Source: Forficula auricularia (lineage: Eukaryota > Arthropoda > Insecta > Dermaptera > Forficulidae). From it: DNA of 64,000 nt. Position 1 is the first letter of the stretch. The number at the start of each line of letters is the position of its first letter. The stretch lies in the NCBI GenBank assembly GCA_024734495.1, contig JALMQS010000055.1, positions 14,062,868-14,126,867 on the forward strand, given 5' to 3'. The notes under the pieces are model-generated. The model was given only the letters and a program-made list of their open reading frames with translations. It made no database searches and had not been told where the DNA came from. Positions 51,760 through 63,370 of the stretch are shown here, one piece after another. Both the position numbers and the translations under genes were made by a program.

Positions 51760-52320
51760 AAGGCGGACTAGTAAGCGAAATAAGTAGGTTATAATGAAAG
51801 GCAGTCCATAAATTACTTATTTTATTCAATTTCCGATGTTTCGGAGACTTTTTTCACTCCTTCTTCAGGGTCTAAAAAGAAAAATGGGACTTGTCTGCAA
51901 TTATAATCATTCGTTATCATCCACACATCATCATACAATAGCTACACAATATAGTTCAATAACAATATTACCATCATCATAATAATAATAAATCAAACAG
52001 AGGAGAAAGACATTTAACTACATTGAATAGTTATATTTTGATGGGTGAGTAGGTATAACTCGGTTCCCATTTTTATTTCCTTTCAGTGATATTAATAATA
52101 TTACAATATTTTCCAACATTATACCATAAGTGAACTTGGTTATCTGATGAATCAGTTAGCATTCTTTATACTTAATGATTAAGTTAATCCACACTTCAGC
52201 TTAGATGTGAGCATAAATTATTTATTTATACAATACAAGAAGTGTGACATTAAAAAAGTCCCCGAAACGTCGGAAAATGAATAAAAGTAAATAATTTATG
52301 GACTGGCTTTCATTAAAAAA
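51760..52320. mobile_element. diverged family B element with hammerhead motif
   Basis: Ends GAAAGGCAGTCCATAAATTA (51796) and TAATTTATGGACTGGCTTTC (52289). Minus motif at 51828-51875: CTGAAGA plus A, GGAG/CTCC, GAAACATC, short stem I. The mirror side keeps only the 3' half (CCGAAACGTCGG, 52262). The interior is unrelated, with ATC-rich simple sequence. Confidence 0.6.
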
Positions 52321-52429
52321 CTACTTAAAAAAATTTACAGAATTTCTTCATTTAAAGAAACTAATTATAGGATATCAAACATACATCATAAGTATTCCGT
52401 CTCTCCCGACATTTATAACATTCGAAACC

Positions 52430-52580
52430 ATCAGGTTGCACAAACACCTCTACGCCCTCCACCCTTTCTCTTGATCGTCTATTCCTCCTTCTCTTCGGTA
52501 ATGCAGGGATCTTAAGAGATTCATAGGGGCATCTTACTGGAACGGCGCTTCTTGGATTCGATTGCATTAAAAAAAAAGAA
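52430..52580 (+). mobile_element. LINE 3' end with A-tail
   Basis: CACCCTTTCTCTTGATCGTC, CTTCTCTTCGGTAATGCAGG, GATTCGATTGCATT followed by A. Same 3' terminus as at 54890-54985. The minus-strand ORF here is a shadow. Confidence 0.7.
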
Positions 52581-53870
52581 AAAAATATTGTATAAAACTG
52601 CTTTAAAAGATCTTTTAATCCTTTCACTGCGGGTGTGGTTTATAAACCACATACTAAAATTATAGCCAGATTTTTGCGAATATCAAATAGTGGCTGTGGC
52701 TTATATATGTACCACTAAATTTGACCAGCTTTAATAAATGTTAATAAAATTCATGGATAAAAGCGTTTCTATGAATCTCTTTTTCTCCTTTTATCTTCTC
52801 ATTATTCAATTACACTCCATTTTTTACCAAAAAATTAAATGCATGCTAAGTACTTATTTATTAATTAGCAAATAGCTAGGTATATAAAATAGAAACTTTA
52901 TGTAGACACAGACTCGGAAGTAATCCAAGAATTGCTGCTAATTCTCTGGGCCTAGAAGTCTCGATTTTCAATTATAAATAACAATTAATCGTTTATTTAT
53001 CAATTTATTATGTGTTTTTAATTTCTTCACTAGTCCATCTGTCCCTTCTCCATATTTCACTTGTGTAATTTTTTATTTCATTTTCATAATCATTAATTTT
53101 ATAGAAAAGAAAAAAATATTTATTGATTGTTTTATAATAGGTAAAATAAAATTAAAATTATCAGGTTATATATCGAAAGATCACTACAATAAGATAATTA
53201 CTTATATAGCTATATCTCCTAAATTTTATTAAGGGTTGTCCGAATATAATAAAAAAATATTATTTTCATGCCACTTTTAAGCTTATACTAATTCATTATC
53301 ATGTCTATTTTCAAAATTAAAAGACTAAGATCCTCCTTTGAATCAAAATAATTTTGTTTATAAAATTGATTGCTTAGATTTTGTGACGGAATATATATAA
53401 TTATAGGACAGACTAAACAATACTTAAAATCTAGAATTTACAAACATGACGAATATTTAATTAGAATGAAAAATTCTGAATGTAACCATTAAACTTAACC
53501 TTAAACAAAATTTTGACATTTCTAATTCAAAAGTTTTAGATAAAGAACATAACTTAAAAAAAGATTAATTTTAGTAATGATGAAAATTTTAAATAACAAA
53601 AATTGAATAAATTAATAAAAGATCAGATATGTATTGTTTCTCTAATATGTTTATAAAAAATCTATACTTTCGGCAGAGGCAAAAGCTATTTATTGTAAAG
53701 CAACCAAGTACCTATATGTAGGTATTGAAAAAGTAAATGAGTCATTTTTTTAATTTTGATTCATTAAGTTCCCCAAAAAATATACAAACATTAACAAGAG
53801 AAAGAAAAGCTAACATCGATTTGGAAAACAATAGAACAAATAAATAAACTACGGGAACATAACAAAAAGT
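52580..53870. other. AT-rich intergenic sequence
   Basis: No gene or clear repeat; GGTTTATAAACC at 52638 is a small palindrome. Confidence 0.4.
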
Positions 53871-53877
53871 ATAATTA

Positions 53878-54020
53878 GTTATTTGGATCCCAGCCCAGAG
53901 CAAAATTCTAGGTAATGAAATGGCAGATTCTTTAGCAAAATTATCTGCTAATTCAGACAATAGCAATTTAGAGAAGATCATTGCTGTCATGGTGCCGGAA
54001 CCCCGTTCCTGCACTAGTTT
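53878..54020 (+). mobile_element. LINE RNase H fragment
   Basis: The frame reads VIWIPAQSKILGNEMADSLA then KLSANSDNSNLE. W-I-P-x-x-S-x-I-x-GNE-x-AD is the last catalytic block of the RNase H domain in I-group LINEs. The minus-strand ORF 53742-54029 is its shadow. Confidence 0.65.
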
Positions 54021-54059
54021 CGGGAACATAAATTTCCAAAATTTTCCCGGGGAGGACCA

Positions 54060-54460
54060 TTGGCGTAGTTAGGGAGTTTTCCTAGGGGGGCAGCCGGCCA
54101 GCTGATTAGCCACCACAAGCAGGGACGGCTGAACCTTGGGGTCAGGGGGGTCAGCTGATCCCCCTGGGAATTTGTCTACGTATTCCATACCCCCAGGTAG
54201 GCCTACATCACTTTCGAAGTTTTAACCCCCTTGGCCTAAGATCGTTCCACCGTGCCTGACCACAAGGTTTCAATTTCGGTAATTCGATTAGAAATCAACT
54301 AACCTTTTAGAAGAATTGAAAAATTTTGAAAGTAACGAAATAATTTAATGAAAAATACATAAGTGATACAGTGAAACAGTATATATTTCTTCAATACTTT
54401 TTCTAGAGGGAGTTTTGTAGGGTGCGCTGCCCCCTAACTATGACCATGATACGGCTCTCA
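54060..54460. repeat. GC-rich insert with imperfect inverted ends between LINE pieces
   Basis: Begins GGCGTAGTTAGGGAG and ends CCCCCTAACTATGACC; the middle includes GGGGTCAGGGGGGTCAGCTG. Separates an RNase H piece from a LINE 3' part. Confidence 0.4.
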
Positions 54461-54990
54461 TCTATGGAGAGGAGCCTCAAAATATTCTCTTGCTACCCTG
54501 GATGCAATCTCAGAAACGAGCCGTCAGGCTAATTGACGATTCTACCCTCACCGACTCCCTCGACTCGCTGGCTCATCGAAGAGATGTCTCTGCCCTTTCC
54601 CTTTTCTATAGATACTATCACGGCAGGTGCTCTGATGAGATAAAATCAATGATTCCCCCCAAAGCATGCTTTGCACGTAGCACGCGTTTTGCCGACTCCC
54701 AACACTCTTTCGCGGTCAAACTGGAAAAGTGCCGGACCACTTCATTCGCCAATACATATATCCCCATGACTTCAAGGAACTGGAACTCTCTCCCAGCCTC
54801 CATCTTTACCAGCACCTATAATCTTCAAACCTTCAAAACCGGGGTGCATAGACACCTACGTCTACACCTCTCACTTAATCAACTTTCCCTTCTCTTCGGT
54901 AATGCAAGGGTCTTTCGAGATCCATAGGGGCTGCATCTTTACTGGTGCACCCCTTCTTGCATTCGATTGCATTAAAAAAAAAAAATGAGG
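54455..54990 (+). mobile_element. LINE 3' portion with poly(A), copy 1
   Basis: The frame contains RAVRLIDDSTLTDSLDSLAH, RRDVSALSLFYRYYHG, NTYIPMTSRNWNSLPASIF and TFKTGVHRHLRLH, the C-terminal region downstream of RT in a common insect non-LTR family. Ends GATTGCATT plus 12 A. One early frameshift. Confidence 0.8.
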
Positions 54991-55024
54991 GGAGGACCCC
55001 CGTAACCCCTCTAGGCCCTCCGAA

Positions 55025-55692
55025 ATTTCAGCATTCCAGCACTGCTAAATTTGAGATGACACTGCTGGAGAAGAGAGACCCAAACGATGTAAAATTAATA
55101 GAGAAAAGCAATGTCGACAGAAACCTCCCAAACATATCATTCGTCTCAAACTCACTAGAATTCAGGAATAAAATTTCAATGCTAGGCGTAGCTCTAGGGT
55201 CTGACCTTTCATGGAATGACCATAATATCTCAACCACTGCTAAAGCTGCAGCGCGCAAGCTTTGTCTCCTATTTAGGTCTAGAAGCTGTTATACTCCCAG
55301 TCAACTTCTTATACTGTATAAGGCTCAAATTCGTCCCTGTCTCGAATATGGCTCTTATCTGTGGAGACGGGCCTCCAAGCATTCTCTTGCTACACTGGAT
55401 GCAATTCAGAAGCGAGCAATTAAACTAATAGGAGACCCGGCTCTAACCAACTCACTCGACTCCCTGGCTCACCGAAGAACCGTTTCTGCCCTTTCCCTGT
55501 ACTACAGATACTATCACGGTGTCTCGTTCAGTCGAGCTGAAATCAATTATCCCCCTAATGCCCTCTTTACGAGAAACACGCGGTTTTCTAACGCTCAGCA
55601 CCACTTCGCAGATTGGATAAAAGTCGAACAAGCGCTTTCGCCAGCTCTTTTATCCCTATGACCTCCAGAGACTGGAACTCGCTCCCTGCCAC
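55025..55692 (+). mobile_element. LINE 3' portion, copy 2, truncated
   Basis: The 238-codon frame reads EFRNKISMLGVALGSDLSWN, KAAARKLCLLFRSRSCYTPS, LLILYKAQIRPCLEYGSYLW and LDAIQKRAIKLIGDPALTNS, extending further 5' than copy 1. Ends abruptly at the MITE at 55694. Two adjacent fragments of one family in the same direction. Confidence 0.8.
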
Positions 55693-56559
55693 CATTCATA
55701 AGCCCAAAAATTTTTACTGTTTATGTGTACCGATTCTAGCCAATCCCGTGCTCGTTTGACAAATCTGGCACCATTGTAAGAGATTGAATATTTTTATATT
55801 AAAATGACAGATAAAATATATTTTAAAGGTCGATTTATTTCTATAAAAAACGTTTTGTTATTTTTTAACAAATGTAATCAACGCCTACGTTACACCTTAT
55901 GAAAATTATAATTTTGAGAAAATCTAACGCATGTCCGCTTTATACATCTTTCGCTGGTTAAATAAATGCGCTGTTGCCAAATAGTAAATTTTTTTTATAC
56001 ATTTTTCATTATTTATTCATTATTATCTCAGAAACTGTGTTGTAACTATGAATAGGGGAGGGGGAGGGGTCAGATAGGCTAGGCCAGGGGTCGGCAACCT
56101 TTTGAGACGGAAGAGCCAAAAGTTACAATTTACAAAATTTCCCAGTTTTTAAAGAGCCACTAACATTTTTGTTTCAATATTATGGTATTTGATTAGGATT
56201 AGGTATATAAATTTGATTTTTGATTTAAAATAAATAGCTTTAAATATGAAATAATATTTATTCATATAAAAACATACAAATGTTTCGCACAAAACATATT
56301 AAAGTATTTTAGCTAGCTCTTCTAGATTAATAAAATTAGTAAACAAATAATATAACTATAATTATTGAATAATAGATAGTTGTTGTATCAATGGGAGCAT
56401 TGGCCTTGCATGCAATTTTGAAAGTTTGGTTAAATCTGGCTCATAACTTGTTGTTTTCAGTTTCAAGCACGCGTCTAGATTTTTATTTGTTACTTGGCCT
56501 CTTACTTTACTTTTTATTATATTTATTTGCTATTTCTCCACGGGTTTGGACTGAGAGCG

Positions 56560-57060
56560 GCAGCAATCAATTGGACCTTGGGAGCTTGGGACTACATAGA
56601 ACTGACGAAAAGTCTAACTTGTGCTGTGTCTTTTAAGTCGCAAGACTCATCCATAGCAAGTGATAAGGCAGAAGCCAGTTGAATGTCTTCCACTTGCATA
56701 TATGTGTTACATTTGAAGACATTTTAGCAGTTCTATCTTGTACTGTTTTAACAGATAATGGCAAATCTTTGATTTTCTTCATGATTTCAGTTTTGTTTTT
56801 GAAATCACGAAACAGTTCTTCAGCTCCATGTATGAAACAATCTTTGACGTACTCACTATCTGTGAATGGTTTCCCTCTTTTTGCAATTTGTAGTGATATT
56901 GAAAAGCTTGCCAGATTTACATTATTTGAAGATTGCGCCCAGTTACTTAGCATAGAACTCAAGGGCGGATCCGGGGGTGGGGGAGGGGGGGGCGATTTGC
57001 CACCAGTACTTGCCACATTTGCAACCAGGAGGCAGACGTATCGTCTGAGCACCAATCACA
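56560..57060 (-). pseudogene. hAT transposase fragment (BED/GTF2IRD2-like group)
   Basis: The minus strand gives [58 protein letters not shown], then after a frameshift [27 protein letters not shown]. This is the region before the first catalytic Asp of hAT transposases related to the zinc-finger BED/ZMYM-type domesticated proteins. Broken by frameshift, stop and a Pro-run. Confidence 0.7.
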
Positions 57061-57091
57061 GAGAGATATGAATTTTAGTTCATTTATAATT

Positions 57092-57975
57092 TTTGAGGGC
57101 CTAAAAACCACGGAAATTTGGAAATTTTTTCAGATTTTCGCTTATAAATAGAAAACCATAGGTCTGACAGAAAATTTCATCCTTAGCAAAACGAAAGAGC
57201 ATAAAATTTCACCCCGGATAGGAACTTAAAAGTTAAAATCAATTCAGCCGTTTTGCCACAAATCATCTTCAAAAATAGGCAATTTTTACCAATTAAGCGG
57301 AAAATTGGATTATGCTTATTAGGTGGTCACAAGAAACCACTCTTCGAAATTTGGTGCTGCCCCTAATAGTTGCCAATTGGCTAAAAAAGTTATTGGCAAA
57401 GTTTCATCCCAATTGGACAAAGGTATCCCGTGCCGCAATGAGGGCGGATCATGTCTTGTCTTGGAAAATGCTGGATATCTACAAATCTAAAAGTTTTAAC
57501 AAAAAAGCTGGCTCAAGTACACTTCAAGCCATCAAAATTTCCTAGAAAATGAGATAGGAATCAAGTTTCTAGGATCAGTGGTTTTCATTTTATGAATGAA
57601 AAGCTACAATTTTTGCAATTTTTCAAAAACTTCAACTACATTGCGGCACGGGTTACCGTTGTTCAATTAAGATGAAACTTTGCCAATCTAATTGTTTAGC
57701 CAATTGGCAACTATTATGGGGGTCACCGCAAAAATTCGAAGTGTGGTTTCTTCTTGTGACCACCTAATAAGCATAATTAAGTTTTCCGCCAAAATTTCCT
57801 AAATTGGACGATTAATTGTGGCTAAACGGCTGTACCGATTTTAACTTTATTCGTTCTATTTTCTTTAACGTTTTGGTCTCTCATTTTGGTAAGAGTGAAA
57901 TTTTCGGTAGATATGGTTTTCGAGTTATAAGCAAAATCTGAAAAAAGTCCAAAATTTTCCTGATTTTAGGCCCTC
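57092..57975. repeat. palindrome of about 880 bp inside the hAT element
   Basis: GAGGGCCTAAAAACCACGGA / TCCTGATTTTAGGCCCTC ends; arms include GCTTATTAGGTGGTCACAAG and complement at 57752-57772. ORFs here are incidental. Confidence 0.7.
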
Positions 57976-58141
57976 AAGAATTTACCACCAGCCAGAAACC
58001 GTCGCAAACTCATATAACTCTTATTTGGGATGCCTAACGTCGATTAAAATTATTTCCACTTTGTGCATATTTATTAGCCAGCGCGGCCTGTTTTCGGTCT
58101 AATTTGCGTGTAGGCCAGTAAATAGAGGATCCAAAAAGTGA

Positions 58142-59137
58142 TTCAGCTTACATTAATTGCGGGAACATTTTTTTCTAGGTTCGCTTGGTATAGTGTGGGT
58201 ATGTCAAATCTAAGTTCGCGACCTCGAAAGTGTGGGGGATAAGTTTTGGTGGCCGAAAAACCTCGACATTTTCGGACGTTTTCCAGTTTTTCACTTATAA
58301 CTCGAAAACGGTCCATATTTTGTAAATAACCGTCCTATAGGAAATTAAATTAAAGAGGACACAATTTCGTGTCGATTAAAAAAAAAAGTAGTTCGATTTT
58401 TTATGGGGATCAAAAAACAGCCACCCGGATCACTTTTGAATACCTATCCTAAAAACTTGCACTTTTTTGATATTTTCTCATTTTAACCATGAAGGAGTAC
58501 GTTTTCGATAAAGACCACTCTGTCGCTTTTGAGAATTCGAATCATATCGTGTCCAAAAAATGCAGGATATCTATAAATCTAAGAGTTTTAAAAAAAGTGA
58601 TCCAAGTAAACGTTCAAGTCAACAAAATTTCCTAAAGAATCAAGTTTCTAGGATGAGTAGTTTTCATTTTATGAAGGAAAAACGGCGATTTTTTGCAAAA
58701 AATTGCATTTTTTCAAAACATCTACCTCATTGCGGCACGAGTAACCATCGTCGTCTTTGTCAAAAGCGTGCTCCTTCATGGTCAAAATAGGAAAAAATCG
58801 AAAAAAGTGCGAGTTTTTGCGATATTCAAAAGTGATCCCGGGGGCTGTTTTTTGAATCCCCATAAAAAAATCGAACTACTAGATCAATTTTCTATTTTTT
58901 TTAATCGACGCGAAATTTTGTCCACTTTAATTTACTATAGAACGGTTATTTACAAAATATGAACAGTTTTCGAGTTATAAGCGAAAAAATTGAAAAAGTC
59001 CGAAAATTTCGAGGTTTTTCGGCCACCAAAAGTTGTCCCCTACACTTTTGAGTTCGCAAACTTAGATTTGGTATACCCACACCATAGCAAGTGATCCTAG
59101 AAAAAAAATATTTTCTCGCAATTAATGTAAGCTGAAA
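58142..59137. repeat. palindrome of about 1 kb inside the hAT element
   Basis: TTCAGCTTACATTAATTGCG / CGCAATTAATGTAAGCTGAA ends. Arms carry GGTGGCCGAAAAACCTCGAC and complement; a partial third copy is at 59640-60000. Confidence 0.7.
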
Positions 59138-60819
59138 CACCCCTATATACTGGGCTACTGGGCTAGTAGTATTTATTTTGTTCTAAATATTTATTTACTC
59201 TAACCTACGATGGCTTCTGTGCTATCATGATTTTTTTTTCAATTCAAAAGTTTTTATTTACAATATATATTATACAATTTTCATAAGTACATTATAGAAT
59301 AAAATAGTTGCATTCATTTTAGAAGTAGTCCAGGCAAATTATGTGAAAAATGACATAAACAGGAAATAATTCCCGGTAAAGATTTTATTCCTGGAATACC
59401 TTTATTGGTACTCCAATATTACTACCCTAAGTTTTCCCCCAAATCTGTGTTCTGGAAATATTTTTACGCGCCTCAAAATTAGAAAATTTCGGGCTTTTAC
59501 CAATTTTTCTTGAATAACTCAAATACGGCTTATCAAATCAAAAAGATCTTTATTAGATAAATTAAAGCTCTTTAAATTACGCGTAAAATTATAAAAATTG
59601 CATCTATTTATGTTCAGTAGAACCAGTACTAGAGCCTGTCAAAAAACAGCCCACGGGATCACTTGAATATCCCTAAAACTCGTACTTTTTTCGATTTTTC
59701 CCCATTTTGACCATGAAGGAGCACGTTTTCGACAAAGACCACTCTATACAATTTTAAACTAGATTAAATTTTCTACAATTTAAATGAAGTTTCATATTAA
59801 TTGGATAATGGTAACATGAGGTTGAAGATTTGAAAAAATGCAATTTTTTGTAAATAATCGCAGTTTTTCCTTCATAAAATGACTCATCATAGAAGCTTGA
59901 TTCCTATCTCATTGTATAGAAAATTTTATTTATTTGAACTTTTACTTGGACCACTTTTTTGATAAAACTCTTATATTTATAGATCTTCTACATTTTCCGG
60001 ACAGATTAAATCTTTATAATTTTATGCGTAACTTGATAGAACTCGACAGTTGTTTTTGTTTTTGAAGTTCTTTAACAGCTTTTTTATGTGCGTCACCGGT
60101 TGGATATTTAGCAGCGAATCGGGTATGTTTTGTAGTGAAGTGTCTCTCCAAATTTGACTTCTTATTGTCTCTACTCCAGCTATTCTCACTGTCATAGATA
60201 AAAGATACTACTCACTGTTCTCTGTTGAGTGTTTTTATCCTGTTTGCAGTATTTTTTTTTATTTGCGCATGGAACTGGAGAGCCGCATCTTGACATCGAA
60301 AGAGCCACATGTGGCTCGCAAGCCGTAGGTTGCCGACCCCTGGGCTAGGCGGTAGCGTGACAGCGAGCTAACCACTCCTGGGTTCGAATCCGACTCGAGG
60401 CATCCAGCTAAAAATCTGACCCCCGGGGGTAGAGACAAATTTAAAAAAAATATAACTAGTATCGTAATTAGGCTTATGGCTAGAAAGGACGAAAAGCCAA
60501 AAAAACAAAAAAAAACTATGAATCAAAATTGTCTTAAAATATGTTTTGGTTATTGTTTAATGTTGGTTTAGTTTTTTATAAAAGTGGTAAGAAGGGTTTC
60601 TTAATTATAATTAAATATGTATGTAAATTTTCCGATATTCCGTATAGTGCAATGTATAAGAGTCTGAAAAACTCTATTTTTGAAATTTAATATCTCTGGA
60701 ACTATATTGTTCATAAGTTTGGTTTTGCCACCAATAGATGCAGAAGTTTTTAAATAATAATCTATCTAAACTTCAAAAAAATTCTAAGAAAACCCATTTG
60801 GCGGAACAACTACCTTAAT

Positions 60820-61690
60820 ATAGAAAGTACCTGGAAGCACCGAGCGATGCTCGGTAACTTCTTCCTTCAGTTAAAAGCTTTGTTTTAATATTATTTTTAA
60901 ATTAATTTAAAATTCTGATAAAAAGGTCGATTTTTATTTGAGAGCCGCTTTCAAATTAAAAAAAATACAAAAATATATAATATTCGCCCACTGTACCCTC
61001 CACCCGCTCGACCCCACCCCCGAAACCTCGCCCTACCCCCGAATCACCCACCACTGCACCCCACCTCCTGCACCTGTTTTGATTCAACCATATGATTCAT
61101 TTTTATTCTTCCAATTGTTAATAAATAAAACCTATCAAAATGTGTTGTTTTTTCAGAAAATTAACACCTGCTCTTGATTATTTTTTATTCTATTAAATAA
61201 ATAAAGTTCATTATAAAAACAATTATAAAACGTTTATTAATATTTCTAACGTTTAGGGACAACAAAATATGTTAAAATCCACAATCACAATACTTCTTCA
61301 AGGCCTTTGAGAATAAAGGATTTACCCGACCCATTCATTGTCTGCCTGAGCACAAAAGGAAAAGGGAAACCTTTTTTTAAAACCCTAAGAATGGGATTTG
61401 TCTACCTGAGAATAATTAATTTGATTACGAAAAAACCCATCAAAAACAGATCGAATTGTCACCCCAAAAACCCCCTAATCCGTGAATTTCATCAAAATCG
61501 GTAAAGCCGTTTTCAAAATAGAACCAAGATGAGTAAATAAATAAATATATATACAAATATACAATTTTTGCTCGTTTATTAAGAGTAGATATTAAAAATG
61601 AATAAAAAACAGTTAAATAAAGCGCTATAAATATCTTCGGATAACATTATAAAATAATCTAAGCTGGCTACACTGCAGTCAAATAAAAAT
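60820..61690. other. repeat-derived sequence
   Basis: 60830-60870 carries the hairpin ACCGAGCGATGCTCGGT (copy of 30377). 60985-61075 is a C-rich tract. 61300-61530 holds a degenerate repeat (TCATCAAAATCGGTAAAGCC). No gene. Confidence 0.45.
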
Positions 61691-61938
61691 CAAAACTTGT
61701 AGCTAAATTCCCGAAAGGGTGGAAGCCAATCAAATCCAACTTCCAATGCTAATAAAAACCAGTCATACTCTCTGGTCAGACCATGGGGTGTCAACTCACA
61801 AGGTTTAAGCGTAAATTGAAAGTTGATACTTCCCGACCGTTTCAAGCTGCCAAGCGCTAGTGTCGCTTCGAAACATATATGTCCTGGAACCACGTGATAT
61901 TTTGCCCATTTGACATAAGAATTACCTCTAGTCAACAT
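61690..61938 (-). CDS. unidentified 82-codon ORF, possibly a fragment
   Basis: The ORF starts MLTRGNSYVKWAKYHVVPGH and includes GSINFQFTLKPCELTPHGLT and YDWFLLALEVGFDWLPPF. It is clearly less AT-biased than its flanks, with balanced codons and many aromatic residues, which suggests real or formerly coding sequence. I do not recognise the family. No splice signal or repeat end obviously belongs to it. It may be an orphan gene, a TE fragment or an old insertion. Confidence 0.3.
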   Translation of the reverse strand: MLTRGNSYVKWAKYHVVPGHICFEATLALGSLKRSGSINFQFTLKPCELTPHGLTREYDWFLLALEVGFDWLPPFREFSYKF

Positions 61939-61944
61939 AAAATT

Positions 61945-62250
61945 TCGTTATTTTTTTAACTAAAGCATTTATTTCAAACTTATTTTTTATTATTTAGTTT
62001 TTAATTTTATTATCTATTTTCTTTTATACTCCTTTAATATATTATTTTTCTTAGCTATTAATTTTATTATAAAAAACAATTATTAAAAGTGTGAAATATT
62101 TTTTTGCTGCAATTCTCAATAGGTAAGTAGCTATATATATATATATATATATAATTTATATTTTTATAAAATTAACTTTATATAAACTGCACTATACTTT
62201 ATTCATTATTATTTTTCTTTTTATTGATACAGAGATTTATTACAAATCCA
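61945..62250. other. AT-rich flank of THAP relic
   Basis: Includes (TA)n at 62134-62150. Nothing else recognised. Confidence 0.4.
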
Positions 62251-62252
62251 AT

Positions 62253-63058
62253 TATGCCATCTGTTTGTTGTGTTTTATCCTGTAAATATCTACGTATATA
62301 TAAAAGGAATTCTTCATATTACCCAAAAAAAACAGGTTATTTTGAAAAACAAATAATTAAAACCCATAGACAAAAAACGTTAAGGAAATTATTTTTTCAA
62401 AGCTTTTTATATTGAAATTATGAAATTGTTTTAGCTATTTGATATTTGGTGCAAACATATTGGCAGAGATGATCTCTGCACTTTACCCAAATAATTACAA
62501 AGTTTGTGATAAACATTTCGGCAAAAAATTCAAATTCGTCATGGTTCGAAATAGAACAAATTTGAAATCAGGCAGAATTCCAACTTTAAATTTACCTGGT
62601 AATAATGGAAATATATATAAAATATAAATACCTACCCTCCAATATCGAAGTTAAAAGTAATTAATTTTCTTTTAAATACCTTTACAGGAATGAGTGAAAA
62701 GAGAGCTCAAATATTAGATTTTCCGCCCACAAGCAGAGTATCTTCAAATCGATCTTCTACATCATCTGCTTCTTCTTCTTCACGACGAGCCATGCCCGTT
62801 TTGGACGTTGGCTATCATCTTTTAGCGATCGACACCTTATTTCCTGCTCTTCTGAACAATTTAAGTGAAAAGAAAGACCAAGTTTTCGCAGCCACGATAT
62901 GCGCCGACGGCCTGGTCCTCGTTTGCCTTAAATCTTCCCCTTTTTTTGATGTTAAGAAGCAGTTAGTTCTTTACATCAGCAGTTATCAAATTTTTAGAAT
63001 TCGCGCGAAGCACTTTACACTGACATTTTTATACCCAGAACATTATTTAAAATTCTAA
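62253..63058 (+). pseudogene. decayed THAP-domain gene, three exons
   Basis: Exon 1 (62253-62334) starts MPSVCCVLSC, the C-x4-C opening of a THAP C2CH zinc finger. Exon 2 (62435-62598) encodes WCKHIGRDDLCTLP in one frame and, after a one-base shift, NNYKVCDKHFGKKF and LKSGRIPTLNLPG, matching the C-x2-H and -V/IPTLNLP end of the domain. Exon 3 (62688-63058) continues through a split Gly into MSEKRAQILDFPPTS and a Ser-rich, then hydrophobic tail ending HYLKF. Donors (ACAG|GTTATT, CCTG|GTAATA) and acceptors (GTTTTAG, CTTTACAG) are good. Exon 1 also needs a shift to give GILHI..PKK. Two frameshifts imply a pseudogene unless these are assembly errors. THAP domains bind DNA and occur in cellular regulators and P-element-like transposases; which type this was is not clear. 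Confidence 0.55.
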
Positions 63059-63119
63059 ATTTGTAATTATTATTATAATTGTTAATTTATTAATTTTTTT
63101 AAACGTCAAATAATCGGAT

Positions 63120-63370
63120 TTTTTTGGAGCTGGAGATGGATATTATAAAATCAGATCATTATCTGGATAGTATTATATTATAAGTTTAATAAATCATTAA
63201 TTGACAGACAGTTCATGGATTACTGTTTCGCAGACATTTTTTAAAACAGCGTCTTCAGTGCCTGATTGAGAACAAAACAGATAAATACAGATAAACATTT
63301 TGCTATAATACTACCAAGATAGTTTTCTGATTTTATAATATCCATCTCCAGTTTCAAAAAAATTCCGAAA
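63120..63370. mobile_element. small foldback with hammerhead-like relic
   Basis: TGGAGATGGATATTATAAAA (63131) and its complement (63335-63355) are inverted ends. The minus strand at 63210-63262 has CTGAAGA...GCGAAACAGTA, a weak family D-like motif. Confidence 0.4.

Larger units (their letters stand above)
56085..60342. mobile_element. hAT element, 4.26 kb, perfect 8-bp target duplication
   Basis: TIR CAGGGGTCGGCAACCT / GGTTGCCGACCCCTG; target duplication GGCTAGGC at 56077-56084 and 60343-60350. Sub-terminal GAGCCACATGTGGCTC near the right end. A transposase relic lies on the minus strand at 56560-57060; the rest is filled by two large palindromes. Confidence 0.88.
56054..60513 (+). mobile_element. 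tRNA-Ser-type SINE interrupted by a hAT element
   Basis: Target duplication AACTATGAAT at 56044-56053 and 60514-60523. Head GTCAGATAGGCTAGGC, then (after the hAT) GGTAGCGTGACAGCGAGC, B box GGGTTCGAATCC, body GACTCGAGGCATCCAGC, tail CCAAAAAAACAAAAAAA. Same family as 47076-47252. Confidence 0.8.
55694..60814. mobile_element. TTAA MITE family 1, interrupted by a SINE and a hAT element
   Basis: 55694-56053 and 60524-60814 together reconstitute the MITE interior (AAGCCCAAAAATTTTTACTG ... GGCGGAACAACTACC, then TTAA). The extreme left end is missing, cut at the LINE junction. Confidence 0.75.

Noticed and set aside
53742..54029. 95-codon minus-strand ORF with hydrophobic segments
   Set aside because: Opposite strand carries a clear RNase H motif (GNEMADSLAK).
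54618..54815. Minus-strand ORF over the LINE 3' part (also 55028-55258)
   Set aside because: Shadows of the plus-strand LINE frames.
57312..58962. Several 60-90 codon ORFs within the hAT palindromes
   Set aside because: Each has a mirror counterpart in the opposite arm; no transposase motif.
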